From the NCBI GenBank assembly GCA_026008535.1, contig BRKX01000010.1:4353001-4417000 (forward strand): a stretch of DNA of 64,000 nucleotides. Reading direction: 5' to 3'. Source of the DNA: Perilla frutescens. Taxonomy: Eukaryota; Streptophyta; Magnoliopsida; Lamiales; Lamiaceae. Below are positions 1 through 12,173 of this stretch, piece by piece (the first letter of the stretch is position 1; each line of letters opens with the position of its first letter). The translations under genes were made by a program, and so were the position numbers. The notes under the pieces were generated by a model. The model saw only the letters and a program-made list of their open reading frames with translations, was not told the DNA's origin and made no database searches.

Positions 1-292
1 TAAATTTTATACTGTCCCACACCTCATGTCCTCATCAATGGATTCCTCTAGATTGTCAAAATGCCCCCTATCTTTCTTAAACAAATAGACAGTGACTGAA
101 CAACACAATTTTGGGACAATGTTGCAAAATGTGGCTTAACCTATAACAGACCCAGCTCGTTTTAATACCCTGTACCACAACTTTTGAGAATAAGCGTCAT
201 CCCTTATACTTGATCTGGGTCTTCCTGATGGAAGCTCCACAGAACACACCAATTTGGAGACAGACATTTGGATATTGTGTTGTATCATGTCA

Positions 293-397
293 CAAGTGGG
301 AAGCCTGCAAGCTTCTTTGCAGTTTTAGTAAGAACTGAATCCCAGAATGAAACCTTTAAGGTGTTACGACCAAGTGGGAAGCCTGCAAGCTTCTTTG
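293..397. repeat. 27-bp direct repeat in upstream intronic sequence
   Basis: A perfect 27-bp word beginning CAAGTGGGAAGCC occurs at 293-319 and again at 371-397, 78 bp apart. The two copies lie in what I read as intron sequence 5' of the first visible callose synthase exon. Because 78 is a multiple of three, both copies fall in one open frame (268-465), but that frame does not resemble callose synthase and is probably not coding. Confidence 0.7.
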
Positions 398-580
398 TCA
401 TTTTGTTCTTGAAGGATGTGTTAATTATGGAACCGATTCATGTATACCGTGCTTATGTTCTCTAGCAAAAACCTCAGAGCTGTCTATTTAAATACCTTGT
501 CTAGTATGCCTTGTCACAGCAGTTGTCATTTGAGTCGGTGTGTATTGGGCACTGAAAAAATAAAATAAAAAACATTACAG

Positions 581-1151
581 GAGATCTATTCAATAAAGCT
601 ACCAGGGAATCCTAAAATTGGTGAAGGGAAACCTGAAAATCAGAATCATGCAGTAGTCTTCACTCGTGGCAATGCTGTTCAGACAATTGACATGAATCAG
701 GTTTGCATTACTATATTTCTGTTTTACATGATCCCAATATAAAGTTCCCTGCCAATGTAATTCTGCTGTGATATCTGGAGTTTTGGATTTCCACTCATAA
801 ACTGTGATGAACTAGATGATGTTGAGGGTAATGATTTGCCCTCGATCTTTCAGTTAATTAATATTCTAATTCTAATTCTAATGTTGGCAAAGATATGTCT
901 GCTGTACAGTGGTTCTTTGCTTCGGTTATCAGGCTTGACACTCTTTTCTTCTTATTTTCTATCAAAGTAGAAACGTATCTGTGTTTCAGATTTGGACAGT
1001 TAGATGCACCAAAACTTGGGAATGCTATTTGGGATAACGAGTTCCCCTAGTGTAAATTGGAGATGCATTTGAACTTTAGTAAATATCTTCCTGCAATAAT
1101 TTGGCTTGGCCTTGTTATTTCGCTTTCCTTGTTAAGCATCCATAGAAGCAG

Positions 1152-1201
<50 letters not shown>

Positions 1202-4200
1202 TCATCATTTCCTGAAGCACTTCTCACAGGACAATTATTTTGAGGAAGCACTGAAGATGAGGAATCTTCTTGAAGAGTTTAACTGTGATCATGGATTACG
1301 TCCCCCTACCATTCTTGGTGTGAGGGAGAATGTGTTTACTGGAAGGTGTTCAGAAGTTAAATATATATATTTTTTAGTCTCTATATGCTTCACTGATGCT
1401 TAACTTCTTAGCTTACTAATGCAGTGTGTCTTCATTGGCATCCTTCATGTCTAATCAAGAATCTAGCTTTGTCACGCTTGGTCAGCGTGTTTTGGCAAAT
1501 CCGTTGAAGTGAGTATGCTTGCTATGCAATGATGTTACTGTGCAAGATAAGGTATACTTAATGCTGATATTTGGGTAATAATCAGGGTCCGCATGCATTA
1601 TGGACATCCAGATGTATTTGATAGAGTTTTCCATATCACAAGGGGTGGGATCAGCAAGGCATCTCGTGTAATTAACATCAGTGAAGATATTTATTCAGGT
1701 GTTGCTATTAGTTCTTTGATATTTTTGGTTTTATACCATTTAATTTTGATCCTACATACTATTAAACAGATCTCTTGCATTCAAAGCTATATTCCTTAAT
1801 TGACTTTTTTGACAAAGAAGAAGTTAGTGACTGGTAAAAAAGAAATGGAAAGCAACCCTCCTCATCTCTTTATTTAGGACTCATTTTTATGTGATACCAC
1901 TTAAGAGGTGGCATGGAGTCATAATAGGTTAATGAGATAGTTATCGTCATAGTTTCTATTTTATCAACTGGACCTAAGAGATGGCTTCAAACCTGCATTA
2001 TCTTTAGAGCTTGTCATTATTTTCCTTTCATCTTTTCTGAAGCTGAAGTTGGAAAATGCAGGTTTCAATTCAACTTTACGCCAAGGAAATGTGACTCATC
2101 ATGAATACATTCAGGTATACTCTAGCATTGCTCAAAAACCTGCCGAGGGGTGGGGCTGGGGTTGTGGGGGAGTAAAATGTAAAAAGTTTGCGGATGTAAA
2201 ATTGGCTAAATGATTTTCTACAGGTTGGCAAGGGACGAGATGTTGGGCTCAATCAGATTGCCCTTTTTGAGGGCAAAGTTGCTGGGGGAAATGGCGAGCA
2301 AGTTCTTAGCAGGGATATTTACAGGCTTGGGCAACTCTTTGATTTTTTCAGGATGCTCTCCTTCTACTTCACAACTGTTGGATACTACTTCTGTACCATG
2401 GTTAGCTTACTATGTAGCAGCAATGGTTTTTCAACATTTTGTTTTACATCATGTGCTTTGAGTGCACTCATTTTGGGCGTGGAAGGCATCTCTTTTCCCA
2501 TATGCTTGGTTTTTTGAAGTTGTTTGTACGTCATGCTGGTATGCCTTTATTTATACTCTTAAGATACTTCACTGAATTCCATTTAATCTCCATGCAGTTA
2601 ACAGTGCTGACTGTGTATGCTTTTCTCTATGGGAGGGTATATTTGGTAAGTGCCCTAATACTTTTGAGTTAATTCAGAGTATCTTTATTTAATGCTTCTG
2701 TTCTAAATTCTTAAAAACATTTGTGCTAATGTCCACTTGGTTTTGGAGTTGCCAATCTAATCTTTTGAGGTCCTTTTCTCCTTTTTGTTGAGGGAAGGGG
2801 ACAGGAAAACATTGTTAATGCCTCTCTTTGTTTAGCATGATAACAAGGGGAAGGAGATGCATTTTATTTGTTAACCTTCCCTATCTTGTACTAGTAGCCC
2901 TGGAGAATGGAACATGAGGAGAAACCTCCTCTTCCCCCTTCCCACTTTGGTACTGTTGTTACTACCACCAAAAGAAACAGAGTTGTTACTGTCCATGCTC
3001 CGAACCCCCTCTGATCTCACCATATGCCCCTCTCTGGTTTACATTGGGATTAGATGTCACCGAACTTGTTAAGATAACATATTTATCCTGCAATAATCTT
3101 CACTGAATTCATATGTCCAGTTTTGTCTAATATTTGCTTTATCCTTTCAAGGCATTATCTGGGGTTGGTGAAACTGTACAAACAAGAGCAGATATATTGG
3201 GGAATACTGCTCTCGATGCAGCTCTAAATGCACAGTTTCTGTTCCAGATTGGTATTTTTACAGCATTGCCAATGGTTTTAGGCTTCATATTGGAACAGGG
3301 CTTTCTAAGGGTAAGTCTATTCACATCTCCCCCCCACCCCACCCCCCACCCTTACAAATTTTGTTGTGAACCCATATAACGGTTAAAGTTGGATTGATCT
3401 AAAACATGATTTAGACTGTCAACTAACTGTTGATACCCTCTACACCAAGGAAAGTAACTAAAATCCCATTACAACCATATTTTACCAACTAATTTTTGTT
3501 CCAAATAATCTAGCCTTAAACCGTTCTCTATTTTTTACTTAATTACCTTGTTTATTTCTAAATTAAGTAATTTGTTTCTCATACTCAATTTTGTAGTTTT
3601 CTTTAAATTTATATTTTAGTTATAATACTTAATTTATCTAATTTGTTTGTTTAGTTGATAAACTTAAATTGGACCTATTAAAATTTGTATGTGAAGAAGT
3701 CCAGAATTTTTTCCCAAATACTTTTGTTATCTTTTGATATGTCATGAATGTGCGTTGTACTCTGTTTGATATCCATGTTCCTCTAATTTTGCACTGGTTT
3801 ATAATTTATGTTTGTGTGTGATGGAGATTTTTTCACTTATTAATTGTTTTGGGTGGTGTGGCAGCTGTTAACTTTCAACATCTAATTTGTTTCTGGCATC
3901 TTCTGTCTTACAGGCCATGGTTAGCTTTGTGACTATGCAATTTCAGCTTTGTACTGTCTACTTCACATTCTCACTGGGCACCAGGACACATTACTTTGGC
4001 CGTACTATTCTTCATGGTGGTGCAAGGGTATGTTAATCCATCATTTCCTGCCAAGGGAAATTACACAGTTGAAATGACTTGGGACATTATAACTTTTTTG
4101 CAGTATCAAGCAACCGGGAGAGGATTTGTAGTTCGCCACATCAAGTTTAGCGAAAATTACAGGCTTTACTCACGAAGTCATTTTGTTAAGGGGTCTCTCT

Positions 4201-7200
4201 CTCTCTCCTCCCTCCTCTCCTTCTCATATTGTTCACGTGTGTATATCTCTGTGCCTCTTTACAGATGTGTTTTCATATAGACTTACATTATTATTTTCTT
4301 CAGAATGGAAATTGTGCTCCTGTTGGTGGTATACCTTGCGTATGGGTACAACGAAGGTGGTGCTTTATCCTACATTCTTCTCACCGTTAGCAGTTGGTTT
4401 CTGGCTATTTCTTGGCTGTTTGCACCATATTTGTTTAATCCATCTGGATTTGAGTGGCAGAAGTAAGTTTCATTTCATTGCATTTTCCTTCCTGTTAGTC
4501 TACTTGGTTCAAGTATAAACCCTCTTGTCATTGTTAGGACTGTTGAAGATTTTCGAGATTGGACAAACTGGCTTCTTTACAGAGGTGGAATTGGAGTTAA
4601 AGGACAAGAAAGCTGGGAGGCTTGGTGGGATGAAGAACTGGTATGGTCATAATTTTTCTTGACTATTCTTCCATCTTAACCTTGATAATTGTTCCTCTTC
4701 AATCAATCATAAACGGGAGTGACTGTTTATTTACGGAAGAGAATATCTACCATCTTTCTTGGAAAAAAGATCAATATGAAATCAGCATTTGCTTGTCTAT
4801 ACAAATCTGGTTGCTAACTATCATTAACCTTAGGGTGAAATTGTAATATTCCATTCCTTGATTTTCCATTATATCATATCTTTTAGTCTATCTTTATTTA
4901 GCCTTTTGTTTTTGTTTAGTTTACAAAATAAAAATTCTGTATATTTTGACTGCAACTGATGAAAACAATATGAACCTAGCTGAAATAATTCCTAAATATT
5001 GGCTAAATTATTCTCATTTTACTTATATAAATTCTAGAAAAGTCATTAGTGAATCAGAGAAATATACTGTTGATGATACCCAAAAAGAAAAAATGAAAAA
5101 TTCCAAACCACCCACATTCCAATAGGCCCCAACTAACCTTCCATCCCAATCCTCAACTCCAAAATATAAAACAAAAGAATAAAAAGAATAAGGAAAAAAA
5201 GCTAAAAAAAAAAACTCAAGAGCATCCCACCCTGCCCCAAACTTAGATCTGAATAATATACTTGGCTTCCCTTTTAATATATATTTGCTCCTTTTTATAT
5301 GTTTCGCATGATTGCATGTGTTCAAACGTTTATATTCAGAAGCTTAGGATAGATGTAAGAGATACGTAAGCCCAATAATTCACGCGTATTGATTGATAGA
5401 AGAAAGAAAATAATTTAGGAGCACAAAGGTGAAGTGCAATTCTAAAACTATTTGAATTTTTTTTTGGTTAATGGATTCTTTATTTCTAATGTTGGGAAAT
5501 GATTACATACACTAAAATAATGACTTTTAATAGTTCAAACTTGTATGTTTGGAGAATTAGGATAGATAAGAGAGGTACGCATGCTCAATAATTCACGCAT
5601 ATCGATTGATAGAAAAAAAATAATTCAGGGACACAAAGGTGAAGTGCATTTCTAAAACTACTTGAATTTTTTTTTTGTTGCATGGATTCTTTATTTCTAA
5701 TGTTGGGAAAATGACATGCACTAAAAGAATGACTTTTAATTCATAATCTAAAACATATAATGATCAATTTTAGGATGCTTAAAACTTACAAGAGATTGTC
5801 GGCAGAGTAAATTAATAGTACATGACTTTACACAAACTACAGCCAAGATTTTGCCTTTGATAGTGTTGCTAAAACTGTACGTTCATAGGCAACAACCTTA
5901 ACTGATGCTACGAGTTTATGGAAGTCCATAAATCATATATGAGTCCTGCTCTCAAGTTTGGTTCTCTCCAATTTATTGCTCTTTTTCTGCTACTCTTAAT
6001 TCTTGGTTGTATTTGGGACAAATTTATTGGTACTAGTAAGTTTGGCTGTATAACTCTTGTTTAATATCTCATATTTTTGTATGACAATTTACATTTGGTA
6101 CAGTCTCACATGCGAAACTTCAGTGGCAGAGTGGTGGAAACGATTCTTAGCCTACGATTTTTTATCTTCCAGTATGGTATTGTTTACAAGTTACATGTTC
6201 AAGGAGATAACACATCCCTAACGGTAAAATTCTTGTTTTTAGTGAAGAATATCTGTTATTTTCTCATGGTTTTGGGAATCAAAACACTGAACCTATATGA
6301 TTGACTGTTGCATTATTCTGATAAAAATAATTGCCGCCTTTTGCTATAATATACATGATCAGCATAGGTTAAGGGTCATATCTATACTAGTAAGTCTTAA
6401 CACCCCTACATGCATATATATGGTTATATAACTAACTTGAGATAGTAAAACTGCCTGCTAGAAGTTTGCAGAGCCAAGGTGCCTGTAGGTGATCATTGTA
6501 TGTTTTAGATTAATATCGCTCGAGTTTCGCCAAATGCCTTTACCAAATAAATCATTCGGTCAAATCACAAATGTCGGTTGTCTGAACAACCTCCTGTTCA
6601 TATCGAACTTCATTAGAATCATCTACTTATAACTGACCATTGATGGATATCTTATTTATCTATTGAACTTGAATTGTTTTAGTGTAATTATTGTATCACC
6701 ACACTGATATGACTTCTAATTTCATGTAAGGCTTGGTTTATTCAGTAAACATGGAATTTGGAATGCAGGTCATTTCTTTAGCTTAATTAATCAACTGATC
6801 TCAAGTTATGCTTGTAAGAATGATTTGTTTATGAGAAGGCTCTCAGAGATTCATTTTGTCCTATTTCTTTAACCAAACACGGGCTTCCTCGCAGTAATCA
6901 GAATTCAGAAGAGAGTTAATAAACATTCATCCTTAGAAATGCCTAAAATAATTGATATCTAAGTTTCTGTTTTTCTTTTATTTTATCAATCTAGTATTGG
7001 ATAAAAATGAAAACTGATTCCTATTTGCTGTGATGTATTTTTCTTCCCTTAGGTATATGGATTTTCATGGATAGTGTTCGCAGTGCTAATTATTCTCTTC
7101 AAGGTTGGATTTTAAACACTTTTTTTTCAGCAAACTCATATTTCATAAGCATGGGCTCTATCAAATCTCTCTGTTCATTCCACAGGTATTCACCTTCAGT

Positions 7201-7716
7201 CAGAAGATATCAGTCAATTTTCAGTTAGTGCTACGATTTATTCAAGGGCTAGCATTTTTATTGGCACTGGCTGGCGTAGCTGTTGCTGTTGCAATTACTT
7301 CTCTCTCCATCCCTGATATATTTGCCTGTATTTTGGCTTTTCTCCCCACTGGATGGGGAATTCTCTCTGTAAGTTTTGTCTCTTAATTCAAGCTTCTTAC
7401 TATCAGTTTTTCATACATCTATATTTGGATTATGATTTTTCTGCTCAAAATACTCAAGTCAACTCTTTCCTACCTGCAGATCGCTTGTGCTTGGAAACCT
7501 GTGGTGAAGAAAATGGGACTCTGGAAGTCGATACGATCTATTGCTCGGTTATATGATGCTCTAATGGGAATCCTTATCTTCATCCCTATTGCCTTATCCT
7601 CATGGTTCCCATTCGCTTCAACATTCCAAACAAGGCTTATGTTCAACCAAGCATTCAGTCGTGGTCTCGAGATCTCACTTATCCTTGCTGGGAACAACCC
7701 CAATACTGGAATTTAA
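581..7716 (+). CDS. Callose synthase (1,3-beta-glucan synthase), 3' part, CALS9/CALS10 (GSL10/GSL8) type
   Basis: This is the C-terminal 641 residues of a plasma-membrane enzyme that makes callose from UDP-glucose, at cell plates and plasmodesmata in this clade. Exons I read: 581-700, 1230-1345, 1425-1508, 1586-1698, 2062-2114, 2224-2400, 2598-2645, 3152-3310, 3914-4027, 4104-4192, 4304-4462, 4538-4640, 6104-6223, 7053-7103, 7186-7368 and 7480-7716 (TAA). Phases join without a break. The first exons carry the cytoplasmic catalytic end (KLPGNPKIGEGKPENQNHA, GHPDVFDRVFHITRGG, VGKGRDVGLNQIALFEGK). From about exon 7 the protein is a series of hydrophobic membrane helices, ending in FNQAFSRGLEISLILAGN and a short tail. 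Full-length family members have about 1,900 residues, so two thirds of the gene lies to the left of the window. The assignment to callose synthase is firm; the choice between CALS9 and CALS10 is from memory of the C-terminus and leans to CALS10. No frame-disrupting lesions were seen. Confidence 0.95.
1154..1197. repeat. (CT)n microsatellite in callose synthase intron
   Basis: An uninterrupted run of about 21 CT dinucleotides lies in the intron between the exons at 581-700 and 1230-1345, about 32 bp upstream of the second. It may serve as, or extend, the polypyrimidine tract, and is likely length-polymorphic. Confidence 0.9.
5341..5740. repeat. Tandem duplication of about 190 bp in the large callose synthase intron
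   Basis: Two diverged direct copies, roughly 5341-5531 and 5554-5740, lie in the 1.46-kb intron 4641-6103. Shared landmarks in the same order are TTAGGATAGAT, CAATAATTCACGC, GATTGATAGA, CACAAAGGTGAAGTGCA, TGGATTCTTTATTTCTAATG and ATGACTTTTAAT. The copies differ by scattered substitutions and small indels, so the event is not recent. No coding capacity is seen. Confidence 0.85.
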
Positions 7717-8329
7717 TCACACAAGTTTTTAATTCTGATTTTGCTACATCATTGGATGTATATATGTATTACTAGATTTTATTATGTCATAGAGTTGGTG
7801 GGTGTTCTTGTACCAAAATATGATGCGAGGTGGAACTATTAATGTATATTGAGATTTATGTAGTTGGTTGCAGAAATGCAGATTCTTTGGTGTATCCTAT
7901 TTTATTTTTATTTTTTTCCTTATTTGTAAAGGGGAGAGATTCCAAGCTCTTATTTCTAATTGTAACGACCCAAAATAAAATATTTTCAATTGGCCGTCAT
8001 CATTAATTCTAAAATGTTTTCTGTTGAGTCATTTCATTTTTAGAATTTTTGTAAGTTGTGCCTTGACTAATAAGATTTAGAGACGACAGAAGTATGAACA
8101 GCTACTGACTAAGAAACTCACCAACGAAAGATACACCAAGTGGATCCTCAACTGATCGTTCAAGAGAGTCAGCTGACAAGGAGAACCTGACCAATGACAT
8201 TGATGAACAAATTGAGTGAGTCACAAGGCTCTTGGAAAAGCTTAAAAGAACTCTTAAGACAAACTGATCACCAAAAAGATGAAAGTCCAAGGCAAGAAAG
8301 AAATTGACAACCGACTGAAAGAGCAATTG
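7717..8329. other. 3' flank of callose synthase, intergenic
   Basis: This stretch holds the probable 3' UTR (AT-rich, to about 7960) and then sequence running into the retroelement relic below. I see no gene here. The open frame on the - strand around 8102-8326 has no recognisable motif. Confidence 0.6.
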
Positions 8330-8480
8330 AATCTACCAGAAACTGCCGAGCTTCTAGTGAATGCTTTCAATGTCATAAACAGGGTCATTACAAATATGAA
8401 TGCCCTGACATTCTAGAAGATAAACGAGCAAAAGTGTAACGAAGCTTCTTCAAAAGAAAGTAAATGATGGCCAACTCGGA
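8330..8480 (+). mobile_element. LTR-retrotransposon gag relic with CCHC zinc knuckle
   Basis: A CX2CX4HX4C zinc knuckle (CFQCHKQGHYKYEC) is encoded at 8362-8403, followed by about ten residues and a stop. This is the nucleocapsid motif of plant retrotransposon Gag, most like Copia elements. The flanking frame is short and interrupted, and no protease or polymerase follows. GC-rich, LTR-like sequence at about 8540-8750 may belong to the same relic, but I could not find its ends. Confidence 0.65.
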
Positions 8481-8754
8481 AAATGCAATTCTCGATGACT
8501 CGGACTACTCATCTAGAATTGATTCATACTGATACGAGCTTAGGTAGAGTGCCGATGTTTAAGTTTGAGTGTTCGAGAGGCTAGTATATAGGAGGCCCGA
8601 GTACCAACGAGCGTGAGCTCAACACCCGCGCCAAGTGGCGCGACCCAGAAGTGCAGAAGGTGCGACCTGCGCGTTGATATTGAATTGTGTTCTAGTTTGG
8701 TCAAGCCACGACCTGCTGCAGGCACAAGTTTCCCAGGCGCGTTGATTGTCTGTT

Positions 8755-11700
8755 GCCTTTTGGAATCACCGGTAAAATTTGATGAAAGTCTCCACTAAAT
8801 ACAATTATTTTACCTCTAAATGGAACATCTAATGTATTTGTTGATGAAAAACACATAATGTCATGCAAGCTTCTATCCAACGCTTCAAAGCAAAGTTTGT
8901 GCATCATAAGAGCCCTATCCCAAATTATAAGTATGACCCTTATAATTAGATCGGCAAACTCACTTTTCTATTTGATATTGCATGTTGAATCTTCATTCAA
9001 ATTGATTGGAGTTTTGAACCGCGAATAAGAGGTTCTTCCATAGGCAACAAAAGCAAAAGCGAAGCTAGTACACTTGAAGCAACATTTAAGAAGATTCCCC
9101 CCTTGACCATATAGTAGTAGACAATCTCTTCCAAACAAAAGTTTTTCAAGTTCTTCCATATCTATGTACAAAGAACCTGCCGCTTGAATTAGAATCAATT
9201 GATGACAATACCGTATCATGGACTTGGCTTTGCTCATCGGTACACTTAAAATACATAAACTTTAGGGTGTTTTTGGTTTTTCACACGATTTAAAAAACAT
9301 AGTTTTAATAACATGAACTTAATACTTGTTTGATTTTTCACATGATTTTCAAATTTGGACACTCAAATCCAAGCAAAATCGATCAAAAATTCATATATTT
9401 TAAGATAATTTGGTATCCACATAGATGTATATGTGAAAATCTCCAACAATTATTATATCGCAATTTTTTGTTTTGATTACTTCCAAAAAATTCACGATCT
9501 GGAAATGGAGCAGATGAAAAATCACACCCCAAACTCCACAATAAGTTCTCAATCTCAATCAAGGCATAATTTTTTATTCCATCCTCACCTAACAACAATT
9601 CTGCAATAATGTTTTATAATTATAAACAATTTCGAAGTCTTATTTATATGTAATTTCTAAAATACAAGTAAATAGTTTAAGTAATTGACATACTTCGATT
9701 TTGCAGCATTATCCTATGATTGTTTAGAATATCGTCCGAGAGATAACTCCAACAATTTTCACAAATAGTTTCTGGTCTAATAATAGAATTCGATGATAGT
9801 AGTGTTGTTGTTGAATTTGCAGCTCGATGCGACGTAAGAAAGCAGCAAGGAAGCAACCATAGATCTTTATCAATGTACTCTTTATCATCGTCCAATAATC
9901 CTAAAGAATAACAAGCATCTCGAAAGGTGGCATATTGAACCCCATTCAAGTGTCTTATCTCTTCATAACATCTGAGTACTCGAAAAACGTTCAAGTGACA
10001 TCTTTCATAATACAACTCTCCAGAACCAGGTGATACATAACATAATCTTTTTCGATTGCGTATCTCATCTGTCTTGGCCCATTCTCTAGTAGTTTGTTTC
10101 CAAACAAATGTTGTTAGAAACTCGGCATAAGCCAACTCTTGTGCCTCAGGATATTTACATGACTGATCAAATACTTGATTGATCGAGATTGATTATATCA
10201 TTCAATATTTACATGTGCACCATACTTCATAAGAAGATGTCAATTGTGAGGTAACACATATCTATTGTCTAAAACGACACCGCCTTTTTCAACTATTGTA
10301 TTATTGTTGCGTCGCCCGTATGTTGGATAACCCTCTTCATCAATTGAAGTTACCTCAATGAATTTCTTTGGGAAATATTTTTTGCATTGATCGTTTGACA
10401 TACATGGAGAGTTTATGTTTGCAGCATCACATGGCCTGTGTATCATAAAATCTCATTTCTGTTAAGATAATTTGGTCAATATCCTCTGGAGATGGATACT
10501 TATCTTCATTGCTAAAAAATAATAAAATGTGAGTATGAGGTAATCCTATGTTGTTGAAACTCAACTGTGTATATAACTATAAAAGAACAAAAAAAATCAA
10601 ATTAGTAAATATTTTAAAAAAGTTTTAAAAAAACTAATATATTATTAAAATAAATATAATGAAATATATAATATTACCTGTTTAGACATTGCCAAATAAT
10701 TTTTCTGCCGGAAATCTTTAATCATATTATCAAATTTAATCTTAAAAACACGACAATCGACAAATGATGTCAGATCTTCACGTTTTAAACTTCTTTCTTC
10801 CACAAATCTAACGATTTCTAGCCATTTTGGGTTGTATCTTGATAATTTTGAATCATGTATTGAGCACCATGATTGTAAATAACACGTTTTCCAAACTTAG
10901 TCGGATCAATCTCTCATTTGATAAGTACATCTTTTAGCCCACTATGCAATTCAATACGCAGTTGTTTTTTATTTCTGCCTCACAAAAGATAGTCTATCTT
11001 ATTCAACCAAAGTATATGCATCAACAATGGATTGTTGAAATAATCTCTTGCATGGCATAATGAGGGGCAACTCAATTTGTCTCATGCAATCGGTAAGTAA
11101 ATAACTCTTTAGGGCTTAAATATTTCCGACTACGATTTTCTTTATCTTTTGAGTTTGCAAATAGTATATTCGTTTTGAATACCCATCCTCGCCGTAAGGA
11201 AACAACAATGGATACATGAAGGTCACTTATGTGCTTTAGTTGTCCATACCGTTTTTCAGTTATGATATCTTTATTTCTTATTGCTTCTTCAAAATCGCCA
11301 ACTATCAATGCAAGAACCTCTGACCCAATAGGAAGATTGTATCTTCTTGCATGATTTGCTCTTTTACCAATAAGTCTCAACCTAATTTCACATGTTCCGG
11401 TCTCCACTAACTTATCTCATTCACCATTCTGAATGATTTAACCAATACATTATTGTCATCCAACATTTCTTTAATGTTGATGATAATCCGAGCATGCAAA
11501 TTATTGTGATCACTATTTTGTCTACGAAAAGAATAAAATAAATAAAAATTATAGTTAAAACAATAAAATTCAATATCCAATAATCCAAATAAAAATAATT
11601 TAATAATTTACCTCACATAATGCAGTCTATTTGCAACTTGGTTCTCCCTATCATAAATATAGAGTTGTGCAAATTTAGGTGGTATGAAGCTTCCAATCAA

Positions 11701-11796
11701 ATGATAATTTTGCCCATGCATTCTAAACATTGGTGATGATTTCCCAGTATTCAAACTTGAATCTATTTTGCATCTCATAGAAGTGATGTTGAACAT
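8755..11796 (-). mobile_element. Fossil autonomous Helitron (Rep-helicase), degenerate
   Basis: Read on the - strand from high to low coordinates, fragments of one Helitron Rep/helicase appear in order. They are an N-terminal piece (11608-11796, GQNYHLIGS and PKFAQLYIYD), YNLPIGSEVLALIVGDFE (within 11072-11407), the HUH motif GLPHTHILLFF near 10515-10550, a block starting MIHRPCD (10240-10446), a YAEF...VWK to ALGLLDDDKEYI-type block (9677-10135), and PIF1 helicase pieces (PINLNEDSTCNI near 8970-9010 and the Walker B-like GDFHQILPVIPKGNRQ near 8755-8810). Frameshifts lie just before the HUH motif and before MIHRPCD. In-frame TGA codons lie between 10140 and 10240. An internal deletion follows RSIKYL, removing the rest of the catalytic tyrosine region. 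The helicase stops abruptly near 8755. Termini were not located. It is clearly dead. Confidence 0.88.
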
Positions 11797-12173
11797 ACTA
11801 TTGTAAGACCGAATCTTTTCAAGAAAATGTTTGCTTGTGGCATACTTATTGAAAGCTTATAACTGATTTTATAACTAACTTTCTGGATTTAACATGTTAG
11901 TTATAAATTGCGTATTTTTCTTCCAAGAACAGTGAAAACATACTTATAAGTAGCTACATCAAATGTTTTCATTGTGGCTTCATGTATAGTAGTATAGAGT
12001 AAAAGTTGACTCAATCGGAACGACACTAACTCACAATTTTCGTATTTAGAAGACTGCGGAAGCATGCCTGAATACATTCGAGGACGAAATCACACAAACC
12101 ATTCAATTATGCTCGCGTACCTCCCTGAAACTTTACATCCAACGGAAAACAACAAGAAATGCTAGTTACGGGG
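11797..12173. other. Intergenic, 3' flank of the IST1-like gene
   Basis: No coding sequence is recognised. The right part is the presumed 3' UTR of the - strand gene ending at 12174; the left part abuts the Helitron remnant and might contain its 5' end. Confidence 0.5.

Noticed and set aside
268..465. Open frame of 65 codons upstream of the first callose synthase exon
   Set aside because: No similarity to callose synthase; it is made largely of the 27-bp direct repeat and its surroundings. No exon with family motifs was seen before 581.
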